Shown here in pieces: positions 1 to 10,356 of a stretch of DNA of 64,000 nucleotides (the stretch's first letter is position 1; each line of letters starts with the position of its first letter). The stretch comes from Odiellus spinosus (lineage: Eukaryota; Arthropoda; Arachnida; Opiliones; Phalangiidae). Both the position numbers and the translations under genes were made by a program. Where the stretch lies: the NCBI GenBank assembly GCA_963920705.1, contig CAWUCO010000180.1, forward strand, positions 1 through 64,000, written 5' to 3'. The notes below the pieces were generated by a model. It saw only the letters and a program-made list of their open reading frames with translations, made no database searches and was not told where the DNA came from.

Positions 1-684
1 GGGTGAAATGAAACAATTTTAAGTTATTGAATATTTTTAAAGTTCTATGAAGTTGGGTTTTTCAAAAAATTGCTATTTCTTAAAGGGATAATGGAACCGA
101 ACAACAAATGATTTTTATCGATTCTTTATCGTGTAAATAGATCTAGTCCAACAGTAAAAATACTTTACAGACCAATATTAGATCTATTCTTGATAATCCG
201 AACAAGATTTTTACAAAACTTTCCAAAATTATGCTAATGAACTGTTTCCAATAATTAATTTGAATACAATACTAAGTGATTTGTTCCCATTGTCAGGGTT
301 ATAGACCCGGTTCCTATTTTAGAAAGTTTGGTCACTATTTTCCCCTAATTCTGCTTGGATAGGTGACTAATTTCGCTTTTATTTCGAGGCATTTTGGGTG
401 TAAAGCCTGAACTATGGATTAAACAACCTTGTGGTTTTAATCCATGCCTAAACTAAGTTGCGATTTTGATACACTAAGCCGATCTAAATTTCCATACATA
501 CAGATTAAAACACGAATCAACCGCGTCAGAAAAAATGATTTTAAACATTTCACGTTTTGATTATTTGGGTCTTTATCCTATTAAAATGGAGTTATACTTA
601 GTTTCAAATTAAAAGTATACTAATCTGTTGAAAAGAGTATTTTTTAATCGAATTAGACTTAAAATATGGGTGAGTTTTGATACA
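1..684. other. Intergenic AT-rich stretch with one MITE end
   Basis: No gene is visible. At about 76-130 there is one end of a MITE: the motif AAAGGGATAATGGAACC followed by AACAACAAATG and a run of T and ATCGATT. It closely matches both ends of the TTAA-flanked element at 3815-4235. The partner end is not visible in this stretch, so the copy is solo, truncated, or reaches past the window edge. The rest is low-complexity AT-rich sequence. Confidence 0.45.
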
Positions 685-804
685 GTATACGCAGTTTACG
701 AAAAATTTGTTACTGTTCCTGAAATAGCTAAAACTATTCCACTCGGACAAAAGCGAAAAAGAGGACGACCCCAATTATCGCGTAAAGCACTTGTAATTCA
801 ATAA
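685..804 (+). pseudogene. C-terminal fragment of a transposon-like protein (KRKRGRP tail)
   Basis: A short open frame without a good start codon ends with a basic patch reading KRKRGRPQLSRKALVIQ before TAA. A basic GRP patch followed by KAL(V/I)xQ is familiar from the ends of uncharacterised transposon-associated proteins in arthropods and cnidarians, sometimes together with SWIM zinc fingers. That link is from memory and uncertain. Upstream frames are broken, so this is a relic at best. It could also be chance coding-like sequence. Confidence 0.25.
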
Positions 805-1702
805 TTTTGACCGAAACAATTTTAGGTTTTTTTTTTTTAAATTATAGCGTAATGTATTGCTAATTTTGGCAGATTAAATTCTTTTTTTTTTTGGTTCAAG
901 AAATAGGGTCAAATTTATTCTTTTTTAAGGGTCTGATCTAATTTATTTCGAAAATTTTTAATGTGTATATGCATATTTTAATGCTCCTAATCTATTGAAA
1001 TAAAAACGTTACTATAGTCTATGTCTTCATTGTCGCTTTAATGTGAAGCAACTCTTGGAGTTTCTCCAGGACAATGCTACAGCAGCAGCTGCTGTCCTTG
1101 AAAAACTACAGGAGGCGCTCTAGTTATAAACTCCAAGACATGGGCAGTACCTTTATCTTCGGATAGAAATTTGGCAGCTATAGTAATCAGAAATAGAAAA
1201 AGAGTTATAAAAAATATTTCCAGTAATTTACGTCAAGACCACGTTGGATTTTCTTCAAACGGATTGACACATGATACTAAATCTCACAGGGAATAAAGTA
1301 GTCCGTGTCTACTCCCTATAATCACGACAAACATATTTTATTAAATTGTAAATATATAATAAGGAGAATGACATTGACACCCGAGTCTATTATATTCTGA
1401 AAAAAAGCTCTAGTGAAAAACCTAGCTTTATAAGAAAAGACCAACAATTTAAGGCACTTCGGGCAATTTAAATATTTAAAGGGAGGGCGAATAGAAAATC
1501 GAGTGATTTGTATCTGAATTCTGCAAAATAAATTGTCACGTAATGTAGACACGCAACCTGACTCGATTCGGGTCTTGTCAAATAGAACTTAGTCTTTAGA
1601 AATTGATAAAAAAAATCGCGAGGCTGTTTTTACAATTCTACAGAATAACGAAAGAAATCGGCTTTCCAAATGAGAAAACATATTCTAATTTGGCCAAAAT
1701 GG

Positions 1703-2661
1703 ATCTAGGATAGTTCGGTGTAGGATAATTGGCTGCCGGAATATTCGGTTTGGGGAAAATTGGGTGCACGGAAAACTCGGTGTTTCAAAAAATTTATTTT
1801 CAATTTAATTTTCCAATTTATTTTCCAATTTTAAAAAGAAGCGTGGTGTGCTACACCAAAAATATACACCTTTCCCACATTTCACTATTTTGCTTTATAG
1901 GTCTATTGAACCTTAATTCTTACTAATGCTGAATAAAAATTATAGCATTTAATTGAGGCTTCAATCTATCTTTAATTGAGACCCTGGTACAAATCTCGAA
2001 AGACCGAGATTAACTAACCTAACCTTACCTATCGTAGTAAAAGTGGGATGGGCTAATTCAAGGGATTAACGAACCTTACCTAATCTTACCTAAAATATTA
2101 CGAGAGGAACGGTTTAGCCCGAGCTAGGGATTACCTAGTTGGAAGGATGGGCTATTTCCATAACCTAATTTAACCATACCTTAAAGATTACAAGATGGAA
2201 TGGGTAGCCCGAGGGATTAACTACTTGGAAGGATGGGCTAATTTGAGGAATTAAATAACCTAGTCTTGCCTAAAATGTTACAAATAGCCCGAGCTAGGGA
2301 TTAACTAGTTGGAAGGATGGGCTAATTTGAGGAATTAAATAACCTAGCCTTACCTAAAATATTACAAATAGGCCGAGCTAAGGATTAACTAGTTGGAGGG
2401 ATTGGTTAATTAGAAGGATTAACGAACCTAACCTTACCTTAAAGATTACCAGATGGACGGGGTAGCTCGAGGAATTAACTAGTTGGAGGTATGGGCTAAT
2501 TCGAGGGATTAACTAACCTAACATTATCTAAAATATTATTTGCACCGAATTTTCCGCCCAAACCGCACCAAATATTCACGCACCCAATATTCCTAACAAC
2601 AAATTTTCCGGCAGCCAGTTTTCCGGCAGGCAATTTTCCTGCACCGAACTATCCGTATACC
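1703..2661. mobile_element. MULE-like non-autonomous element with repeat-built TIRs (family C)
   Basis: Both ends read GGATAGTTCGGTG(T/C)AGGA in inverted orientation. They continue into several degenerate copies of a roughly 15-nt unit (AATTTTCCGGCAGCC type). The flanks carry GGCCAAAAT at 1692-1700 and 2662-2670, a 9-bp match within 11 bp, as expected for a target-site duplication. The insertion lies inside the arms of the 1546-3031 element. The core holds a separate tandem repeat. There is no coding capacity. Assignment to Mutator-like elements rests on target-duplication length and TIR style only. Confidence 0.6.
1985..2545 (+). repeat. Tandem repeat, about 110 bp, with CCTAACCTTACCTA phrases
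   Basis: Units repeat the phrases AACCTAACCTTACCTAAAAT, ATTAC, TAGCCCGAGCTAGGGATTAAC and GGATGGGCTAATT about five times with small deletions. The array forms the core of the element at 1703-2661. The CCTAA flavour resembles the arthropod telomere repeat, but it is interleaved with other sequence and is not a telomeric array. Confidence 0.65.
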
Positions 2662-2692
2662 GGCCAAAATCATTCTAATTGAATAATTCCAA

Positions 2693-2802
2693 CAGAATTC
2701 GACCAAATGAAAAAACCGGAATTCAACAAAAGTGAGGCAAAATTTTAAATGCCTTTGGTCTACTTATGTTGAATTCGGGGTATTTCATTAGGTCGAATTC
2801 TG
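2693..2802. repeat. Palindrome with about 36-bp arms
   Basis: CAGAATTCGACCAAATGAAA at 2693 is matched in inverted orientation by the sequence ending GGTCGAATTCTG at 2802, with a short loop between. It lies in the right arm of the 1546-3031 element and has no counterpart in the left arm. It is probably a small foldback insertion. Confidence 0.6.
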
Positions 2803-3093
2803 CAGGAATTTTACAATTTGAACCATTTTTGACAAAATTAGAAGACTTTTTCTCGTTGGGAAAGCCGATTTATTTCACTATCCTACGGAATCGTATTGAA
2901 TTGAACAGTAAAACCGACGCCACGCGCGTATGTAAAAACAGCCTCGCGAATTTCAATTTCTTGTGATTCAATTCGCGAACTTGTCGAGAGATTAATTTGA
3001 CAAGGCCCATTCGCGTCAGGTTGCGTGTCTAAATATTCTTGTTGATAATAATCATGTGACCTTGGTTTTTTTTTCGAGCCCTTCCTGTCATTA

Positions 3094-3127
3094 GCGCATG
3101 CGCAGTATTATTCGCGCAATATAAAAG
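3094..3127 (+). promoter_or_regulatory. Possible promoter: NRF1-like palindrome plus TATA box
   Basis: GCGCATGCGC at 3094-3103 is a perfect match to the NRF1 palindrome. TATAAAA follows at 3120-3126. About 200 bp downstream is an ATG followed by a consensus splice donor. The combination suggests a real transcription start, but nothing confirms use. Confidence 0.4.
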
Positions 3128-3149
3128 TTAGAGACGCCGGTGTCAGAAG

Positions 3150-3322
3150 GAGGAGAGTTTGGATGACCGCGAGAAGTTAAAGTCACTGAAAAGTTCAATG
3201 TACCATTATTCAAAGTAAAGCGGAATAAAACTTAAAGTATCGAGTTATAATTAAACCTAGTATAACGTTGTTAGTTTCTTTATCGCCATATATTTTCGAT
3301 TGAGATGGCATTAAGTACATTG
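3150..3322 (+). CDS. Possible first exon of an unidentified gene (MALSTL)
   Basis: After the promoter-like block a leader of about 155 nt runs to ATG at 3305. Six codons (MALSTL) then end exactly at a strong donor, TTG|GTAAGT at 3322/3323. The exon ends in phase 0. The next ALKBH3-like coding exon at 4655 needs two carried bases, so a direct join is out of phase. A polypyrimidine acceptor at about 3356 would give a stop within five codons. The remaining exons were not found; the transcript could be non-coding or a broken gene. Confidence 0.3.
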
Positions 3323-3814
3323 GTAAGTGGTTTCTTTTTATAGTCCCTCTCTTCAGAATTTAGCGTTTTAAGTAAGCCATCGGCATTCCCGGCCAGGTTA
3401 CGATCTCCCCTGAATCCGTTACAAAATCCTCGCGTCACGTGGTATGGCACGCTCTTTAATTGAATCGCCCGAAAAATATAGTTTGATTATTTACAAAACG
3501 AAAAGCTCAATCGCTCGTACAAATTTTATTAAGGTTTAAACTCGATGAATTTGAATATTGGGGAAAAATAGACATATTCATTTAAGAAGCAGGGAGCCAC
3601 CCCTTGTAGGTTGAGTTTTTGTCGAAACTGGTAATCTTAAGCCTCGTTCATACTTGAGGACAAAATCGGTTCCCAAACCGGTACGAAGCGTTTCCTGTTA
3701 TCCTTTGTTTATCACTGGTATTTCCTCTTTAGGGATATTTATAGTTACGAAATAAGTTGATTTTCCTTTTCACCCTCTCTTTAACTACCAAAATTTCTTT
3801 GCAAATACTAACTC

Positions 3815-4235
3815 TTTAAAGGGAGAATGCAACCCAACAACAAGTGTTTATTGATTGCTTTTCGATTAGATTGGCCTAATCAACAAATATTAGAAATAAA
3901 ATAACTTAAACAGAAAATGGGCTTAGCTGGATTCATAGTGATAATGAATTTCATCTCATTGATGGGTCGGCGACCAATCGAATGTTTTTGGAAGTCTCAT
4001 GGAGATCTCACTTTAAAGACGGCCCTTTGCTCATTGGTCAATGACCCTTCAATGCGAAGAAATTCAGGATCTCCAGGAATCCAGCTAAACTTATTTTACG
4101 GGTAAGTTTTAAATTGATTTCTAGTTTGTATTTGTTTAAATTTCTTAAACTAGCGGATAAGGCGTATTTAAACGATAAGAAATCGATAAAAATTATAAAA
4201 AAATCACTTGTTGTTAGGTTGCATTCTCCCTTTAA
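3815..4235. mobile_element. TTAA-flanked MITE (piggyBac-like target)
   Basis: Inverted ends of at least 33 bp, AGGGAGAATGCAACC(C/T)AACAACAAGTG, are each bordered by TTAA (3816-3819 and 4232-4235). TTAA duplication is the hallmark of piggyBac-type insertion. Length is about 420 bp with no transposase. The ORF-like stretch at 3917-4105 inside it resembles no family I know. Related ends occur at about 76, 5499, 51555 and 55937 in this window. Confidence 0.65.
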
Positions 4236-4477
4236 ATACAGCCTTCATATATCTCATGGATATTAGTTTGACCCAAACGTGAGCGATTTTCTTCTCAGCA
4301 CCTGCTGGCTTTGAACCATTATCCTCCAAAAACTTAAAAGCTACAGGAAGTTCTTATTAGCAAATGCTAGGGCAAGCTTCAGCATAATATACGCAAAAGG
4401 GGCTCTATAATAGTTTCCAGGGGAACCACTATTTTCCTTAGCCCCCAGAGAACATGATACCTTGACACCCCACACCC

Positions 4478-4486
4478 TATATAAAG
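4478..4486 (+). promoter_or_regulatory. TATA-like box upstream of the ALKBH3-like gene
   Basis: TATATAAAG lies about 100 bp before the first coding exon of the AlkB-family gene, a plausible core-promoter distance for a short 5' UTR. Evidence is position and sequence only. Confidence 0.3.
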
Positions 4487-4579
4487 TGAAAAATCTGTTT
4501 GGTATTGGTCACTTCTTGATCGTATCCAGTATCTAAGCAAATCTACAATCCTTTTTAGAATTTCCGAAAATTTTCTAAA

Positions 4580-6440
4580 ATGTAAGTAATTTTGGTCCCA
4601 TATGCTACATATATAATTATTTATTTTGTCAATAATTATATTTCATCATTTTAGGAATATTCAAATAGGCAATATGTGGGTGATGGCCTACATTGGCCAA
4701 ATCAATCAAACTTCCGCGCTGGTATGGAAAACCACCAGGTTTGAAGACTTACGTCATTTTCCGGGGCAAGCAAATCCAAACCACCTAGGACTGACGTTCC
4801 TTCCGGTGCGACTAGAGGGCAGAACACCGGTGATGGTGTCGTTTTGTATAAACGTTTCAAATGTGGACCCAACAACAATAAGTAATAATCCAAATTTTCC
4901 TTTTAATAGAAAGGTTGAGATATTATACTTGGGAAGTGTACGCGAAACTATATATGCATTCTTCTTAAGATTTCTCAATCTCACTATCGTATATAATAAG
5001 TTTTCATATAAAATGAGTTTTTTAGATATTACCAATTATAATTTATTTTATTTTAATAATTTAACCAGCCCCAGAGCTTTGGGCTCCAATACAACCGGTA
5101 AGCGGCTCACAGCCCTATGAAGGAGAGGCCCAGGCACCTGAAAATAGTGAACAGGCCACCATCTCCAAGACGAACGAGAAGATGTGCGGTCGCGCCAACT
5201 GTTTAAAAAGAGAGCGGGGGAACAGCGCCAGAGGTCGGGGGACCAAATACGCAAGAGGTCCTAGGACGACCTCAGGAAGCTTGGTAAAGAGGGGTGCCGA
5301 GGATTCCACCCCTAGAGAGACCCATTTACCTGGTAAATATTGTAACTTATATTTATAGGGATTTTATTTGGCTAGCTCATATTCAATTTCAGAGCGAAAG
5401 TTATTTATCTCCGCCTGCAAATATAATAGACCATTTTAATTTTAGTTTTGATTTTCTCTTAGTGAAAATAACTCATTTACTTAATTTAGACTTTCCTTAA
5501 AGGGATAATTAAGACGAGGAATGTAGTATTTTTAATCGATTTTAATGAACTAAACTAATTTGAAGTTTAAATTTGTTTTGTAATGGACTATTACAATTAT
5601 CCGAAGAACCTTGAATAATAAATAAGATTTTAATTGAATTATTGGTCACTCTAGTTTTTTATTTTTTATTCACGCTAGACAGTTGAAGTAGGCCTTTTTT
5701 ATAATACGATTAGGAACATTAAAATATTAAAAGGTCTCTCGTTATTTTATATTCTATTCTGTCGTACTTCTGTCTTAATAATATAATTTGCTAATTACAC
5801 TGTTTATATTTATATCTTTTAGGATCTCACGTTATCGTACCAGGTGTGCAAAGATTGAAGGGAGGGGCCCAGGTCGAGCTCTACTTGGATTTCGTGCCTC
5901 ACATAAACGTAGAAGACCTTGTGATGGAATTTCAAGATAAATTTGAAAAAAATGATAATCTTCCTCGCAAGATCTACGTTTGTGAACCCGAAATATCATA
6001 AGTACTCCTATGGGAAAACGACCAATAAATCGTTGGACGAGTGGCCGAGGTCTCTATTGATACTAAAAAAAATGGTGGAAAAAAAAACTAAATTTTTATT
6101 CAATGCAGCCGTTTGCAATTATTACGTGGATGGCAACGACTCGTTTGGTTGGCACGCTGATGATGAAAAAGGAGTTCATGCAGTGATTGCTTCCTTGTCT
6201 TTCGGGGCAACGAGAAATTTTGAAATGAAACCAAATGGGTGCCAAGTTGCACAAAAGTCAGTTGACCTGACACATGGATCCTTGCTTTTGATGAAAGGGA
6301 CCTGCCAGCAAACCTGGCAACATCGTGTACCAAGAGCGGCAGATCCCTTTCATACAAAATCAAGGATAAACATAACTTTCCGTTATATGGGGGATATTGA
6401 ACAAATTAATGTTCAGAATCCACCATATAACGGAGAGTAA
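4580..6440 (+). CDS. ALKBH3: AlkB-family 2-oxoglutarate/Fe(II) dioxygenase, ALKBH3-like, four exons, one frame break
   Basis: AlkB enzymes oxidatively remove methyl groups from damaged DNA or RNA. Exon ends seen: ..AT|GTAAGT at 4581 (the ATG is split by the intron), 4655-4881, 5069-5332, 5823-6440. Every junction keeps one reading frame. The catalytic core is in exon 4: NYYVDGNDSFGWHADDE with the iron-binding H and D (codons at 6153 and 6159), IASLSFGATRNFEM, the second histidine in WQHRVPR (6321), and RINITFR ending at 6383, whose first arginine (6363) would bind 2-oxoglutarate. These match ALKBH3 better than ALKBH2. The first two coding exons are poorly conserved, basic and Gly/Ser-rich, as expected of a disordered N-terminus. 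One extra base in the AAA at 5991-5993 breaks the frame between PRKIYVCEPE and YHKYSYGK, giving a stop at 5999. Without it the product is about 369 residues. The break may be a base-call error or a young inactivation. AATAAA is at 6804. Confidence 0.8.
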
Positions 6441-6582
6441 TGTCAGGTCAATTGACTTTCTTCATTTCAAAATTTCTCCAAGCCTTCGATCTTCAGGTAG
6501 CAATCTAGTGGACTCCTTTTTTTTCATCAGCTCGCCGAAAACAGAGGCGTTGTCATTTATGTATAATTGCAAACGTATAAAT

Positions 6583-6730
6583 TTAATTGTCTCTTTATAA
6601 ATTTAATTGTCTCTTTATAAATTTAATTGTCTCTTTTAATTGTCTAATTCTTAACTTAATTGTCTCTTCTTAACCTAATTGTCTAATTCTTAAATTCATT
6701 GTCTCTTCTTAATCTAATTGTCCGTAATTT
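6583..6730 (+). repeat. Tandem repeat of AATTTAATTGTCTCTTTATA units
   Basis: Right after the ALKBH3-like stop, three near-perfect copies of a roughly 20-nt unit are followed by degenerate AATTGTCTCTTCTTAA units as far as 6730. They lie in the likely 3' UTR, before the AATAAA. Confidence 0.7.
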
Positions 6731-7129
6731 ATCTTAATTGTCTCTTTAACCGTCACTTTAATTTGTCTACCGTAATGACCATAACCTAACCACCATTTTA
6801 ACAAATAAAACCTAAAAATAAAAAGCGCTTTTGAGATTTTTTTCTTATATCCCGATTTTTCCCGATATTGTATACCTGGCAATGTAAAAAATTGAGTGGC
6901 ACGAGCTCGTTTTTTTATTTTAAAGAACTCTCTTCATATTGGAGTTTAATAATATATTACTTGATTCGTCCAATGAATGACTATAAACCCAGTTTTAAAG
7001 TCTACAAACATCACTTTTAGGTCCTATAACACATGGTAATAGTGATTAAAAATACACTATGTTCCATCTGGGTGAAATCAGTGGCTTCATCTATCACATC
7101 TATCCGTATGGGTTTTATCCACACCCCCC

Positions 7130-7620
7130 GTTTTTGAGCCGAGATTTTTGGCTTAATATGTACCAGCCTGATATATATAGTATAGTATATGTGAAAAAGC
7201 AATTTTTTCCTAATTTTCATAATTTTATTTCCTTATGAAAGAAAGAGATGTTTTTAACGAGACGTATCTCATTCGAAAGAGGAGTTTAATTAGTATAATT
7301 GAGAATTATTTAAAAAACTTAGACCGTTTTTGAGCCGAGATATATGGCTTAATATGTACCCCCCCCCCCTGATAGTTATATAGTATAAAATTTGTGAAAA
7401 AACTAGTTTTTCCTAATTTTCATAATTTTATTTCCTTATGAAGGAAAGAGATGTTTTTAACGAGACTATCTCATTCGAAAGAGGAATTTAATTAGAATAA
7501 TTAAAAATTATTTAAAAAACTTTGACCGTTTTTGAGCCGAGATATACGGTTTTTTATCCACCCCCTTGATAAATATACAGTATATGTGAAAAAGCTAGTT
7601 TGAATTTTGAAGCTTTATTT
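7130..7620 (+). repeat. Tandem repeat, about 200 bp, 2.5 copies
   Basis: GTTTTTGAGCCGAGAT recurs at about 7130, 7326 and 7528. Each copy is followed by a short C run, GATA...TATAGTATA, GTGAAAAA and CCTTATGAA(A/G)GAAAGAGATG. A homopolymer of 10 C lies at about 7360. No gene is present. The flanks at 6830-7130 and 7620-8230 show nothing recognisable. Confidence 0.7.
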
Positions 7621-8269
7621 GCGTCATCAATGCGCCATCTATTGTGAAGTGATTACGTAAAATTTTGTTAACTTTAGTTCAAATGCTTTATTTACAAAGC
7701 ATTTATATTTAAAATATTAAAAATAATGAATATAATGATAAATGATATCAGTTATCCCTAATTTTAACGTTTTTACCGTAAAATTCGTCGAAAACTAAAC
7801 CTTGATAGGTAGGTCAGAAAATGGTTTTAGGCCATATCTCGAGTTGCGAGTCTGGCAGAATCTGGGATATTTTTTGGGCCGATTGATCTGGCCGAATGAA
7901 CGACCGATTCTGCCAAATTGACGACGATTCCATCCAAGTGCAGCTATGGTAACGTTTACCTCAAAACCGCTTGCCGGCACTTGAACCTTTTTACTTTGAG
8001 AATGTATTAGTCTCAAATTAGGCTTATAGTAAAATCAACCAGAAAGATCTTTTCCGAATGTGAAAGTGAACAGTTTTATGTTTAATAGCTAGAATATTAT
8101 AGTTTTCGCTTCGGTTAGATTACGATATTCAGACCACCCACTAAATAAAGATGGCTATGGACTAATTAGGACCTGGGGAGTTCAGAAAAAAAACTTAAAA
8201 AAAATCTACGACCAGCAGAAATGTAGGAAAAATAAATTGGAAATTTTCCATTGATGACTTCAAACGACT

Positions 8270-8727
8270 TATCTAGTGAACGAATCAACTTGCGTATCTA
8301 TTCAATTACATCAAGAACAACACTGATCGCGTTTAAAAGCCTTATCAGGCAAATGAATTAACTTAAGACGTACCACCGAACCCTGGTCAGAACTCTAATC
8401 GCGTTTATATCTCTTATTTTAAGAATGGATTAACATGATGTGTTTATTAAGATCATATTTCCTACTACAGTAATAAGAACACATAACATGTTTAAACGCT
8501 TTATCTCCTTTTTAATTCCTATTTTCGTGTATGGATTAACTTGCTTTTAGTTAGATCTATTTTCCTAACAGACGCGTAAGAGCACTGATCGCATTTAAAG
8601 GGTTTATTGGACGAATGGATTAATTTGTGTCGATCAAGTCTATGTTTGAACTTACAAGCGTAAAAACATTGATCACATTTAAACGGGCTTATCGGGCAAA
8701 TGAATTGCCTTATGTTTATTTAGTTCA
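8270..8727 (-). pseudogene. C2H2 zinc-finger pseudogene fragment
   Basis: Antisense reading shows repeated remnants of C2H2 finger modules (FKCDQCSYA...KHKLIH...DKPFKC style), recognisable from the recurring strings CATTTAAA, CTTATC(G/A)GGC and GTAAGAAC. Frameshifts and stops break every module. It is the left half of a degenerate finger array that resumes at 10293 after the foldback insertion. Confidence 0.6.
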
Positions 8728-10292
8728 AAGAACAACCCAAACGGCCCATAATAATTTGGGTAACGTAATACTAAAATTTTTTGTTTCGCCACTAGTAAAA
8801 TTTTATTGTGATACTAAACTAAGGTTGTGTCCTCACCTTTCTACCACAAATATAATCATTTAACCATTATAGTCTGCGAATACATATCAATTGAAGTTTA
8901 GCTCGATAATGTTAAAGATAGGCCACATTGTTGGATTCGACAATGGAGTAGACTGTCTTCGCCCACCTGAAATCAGTTGAAATTGTGAATATTAGTAGAT
9001 ACCCGATAGATAAAGATTCTGGGAAAATATCGTTTTGTAACTGCCATGATATTTTTCTCAGCAACGATTTATACTACCCAGAATTTTGACATAATTTGAG
9101 GTGCGGAAGACCTAAACGCCTGTAAAAGTGTTCAACCTGCCGAACAACTAAGTTTTGCAGCAAAGCAAATTCAAGGAACGAGGCACAGACTATACAGCTA
9201 ACTCGTATAGTTTTTGTGTTCTGAAAAAACAAAGAAATAACACCGAAAAAGTATACTGTACTGGTTTTTATTAAGAAACACTTTATGAGTAATTCAACGA
9301 AAAATACAATTTTAGTGGCATTATCTTTCAAACAATGTTAGGTAAATCGTCCAAATCACCAGCATCGTCGCAGACTGCACGCAATTTAGATTGATACCAG
9401 CTACCGCTATCTTCGTGTCGTTTATAGCCCAGGTACCAAATAAGGCTGCTAACGTGAGCACAAGTTCCGATGGTCAAGTTCCCCCCTTTACAGTTGCAAT
9501 ACCACGAAGTAACTGAATCAATCCCGATACCATTAGGAACGTATCGAATCAAAGCCTGATGCGTGGCTAAGGCAGAGTACTAACTCCCTACGCGAACACG
9601 AATTAGGTCTTTTTCCACTTGGCAAACTTCATCGTTGAAAGAGCCGGACTTTTCAATAATCAAAGCGACGTAATATTCCGCGTGCTTTGCTTTAAAGTCG
9701 CTCATTTCAAAAAAATTGTTATTTTTCGTTGAATTACTCATAAAGTGTTTCTTAATGAAAACCACTACAGTATACTTTTCGGTGTTATTTCTCTTTGTTT
9801 TTTCAGAACACAAAGACTATACGAATTAGCTGTATAGTGTGTGCCTCGCTCCTTGAATTTGCTTTGCTGCAAAACTTTGTTGTTCGGCAGGTTGAACACT
9901 TTTACAGGCGTTTAGGTCTTCCGCACCTCAAATTATGTCAAAATTCTGGGTAATATAAATCGTTGCTGAGAAAAATCCCATGGCAGTTACAAAACGATAT
10001 TTTCCCAGAATCTTTATCGTGTATCTACTAATCAAAATTTCAACTGATTTCAGGTGGGGGAAGACAGTCTACTCCATTGTCGAATCCAACGATGTGGCAT
10101 ATCTTTAACATTATCGAGCTAAACTTCAATTGATTTGTATTCGCAGACTAAAATGGTTAAATGATTATATTTGTGGTAGAAAGGTGAGGACACAACCCTA
10201 GTTTACTATCACAATAAAGTTTTACCAGTGGCGAAACAAAACATTTTAACATTACGTTACCCAAATTCCTATGGGCCGTTTGGGTTGATCTT
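8728..10292. mobile_element. Foldback element with about 580-bp inverted arms and a SWIM ORF
   Basis: The left arm (8728-9310) and right arm (9713-10292) are near-identical inverted copies. They start AAGA(A/T)CAACCCAAACGGCCCATA and differ by scattered substitutions. The 400-bp loop holds most of a SWIM zinc-finger coding region on the minus strand. The element splits a C2H2 finger module: the host halves read TTATTTAGTTCA on the left and TTTCTCATGACAAGCG on the right. No clear target duplication is visible. Long inverted arms around a short loop are the hallmark of foldback transposons. The arm similarity suggests a recent origin or gene conversion. Confidence 0.75.
9328..9813 (-). pseudogene. 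SWIM zinc-finger protein fragment, one in-frame stop
   Basis: One minus-strand frame reads from about 9813 to 9328 with a single TAG at 9580-9582. The first part includes VEKDLIRVRVGS and the second IGIDSVTSWYCNCKGGNL followed by TCAHVSSLIWYLGYKRHE. The CxC...CxH pattern (CNC...CAH) defines the SWIM zinc finger. This wording (liRVRxxS, GIDSxTxWYCxC, CAHVxSxIWYLGY) belongs to an uncharacterised SWIM protein family common in arthropod, cnidarian and fish genomes, probably transposon-derived. About the first 33 codons lie in the right inverted arm. The product is a fragment with no start region. Confidence 0.65.
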
Positions 10293-10356
10293 TCTCATGA
10301 CAAGCGTAAGAACACAGATCGCATTTAAATGGCTTATCGCGCGAACGACTCAACTT
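10293..10356 (-). pseudogene. C2H2 finger remnant right of the foldback element
   Basis: GACAAGCGTAAGAACACAGA followed by TCGCATTTAAATGGCTTATCG is the antisense core of a C2H2 finger and continues the array interrupted at 8727. It runs straight into the 183-bp satellite. Confidence 0.55.

Larger units (their letters stand above)
1546..3031. mobile_element. Inverted-repeat element, TIR TAGACACGCAACCTGAC
   Basis: The left end (from 1546) and the right end (to about 3031) are inverted copies. Both start TAGACACGCAACCTGAC. Homology then continues through a shared CGCGAGGCTGTTTTTACA block and an ATCGGCTTTCC...GAGAAAA block, roughly 150-200 bp per arm. The middle is filled by a second, later element at 1703-2661. 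No transposase ORF is seen, so this is a non-autonomous element. No clear target duplication was found outside the arms. Confidence 0.6.

Noticed and set aside
1985-2545. Telomeric TTAGG array
   Set aside because: CCTAA motifs are interleaved with unrelated sequence in a 110-bp unit inside a transposon.
3917-4105. 62-residue ORF starting MGLAGFIVIMN
   Set aside because: Lies wholly inside the TTAA-flanked MITE; no family resemblance.
4702-5035. Overlapping minus-strand open frames
   Set aside because: They are antisense shadows of the ALKBH3-like exons and introns and have no family resemblance.
5178-5215. MCGRANC in exon 3 of the ALKBH3-like gene, resembling the N-terminus of HMCES/SRAP proteins
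   Set aside because: The Met is internal to an exon whose splice phases join it to the AlkB domain. Nothing else of the SRAP domain (no WGLVP, no catalytic Glu/His) follows.
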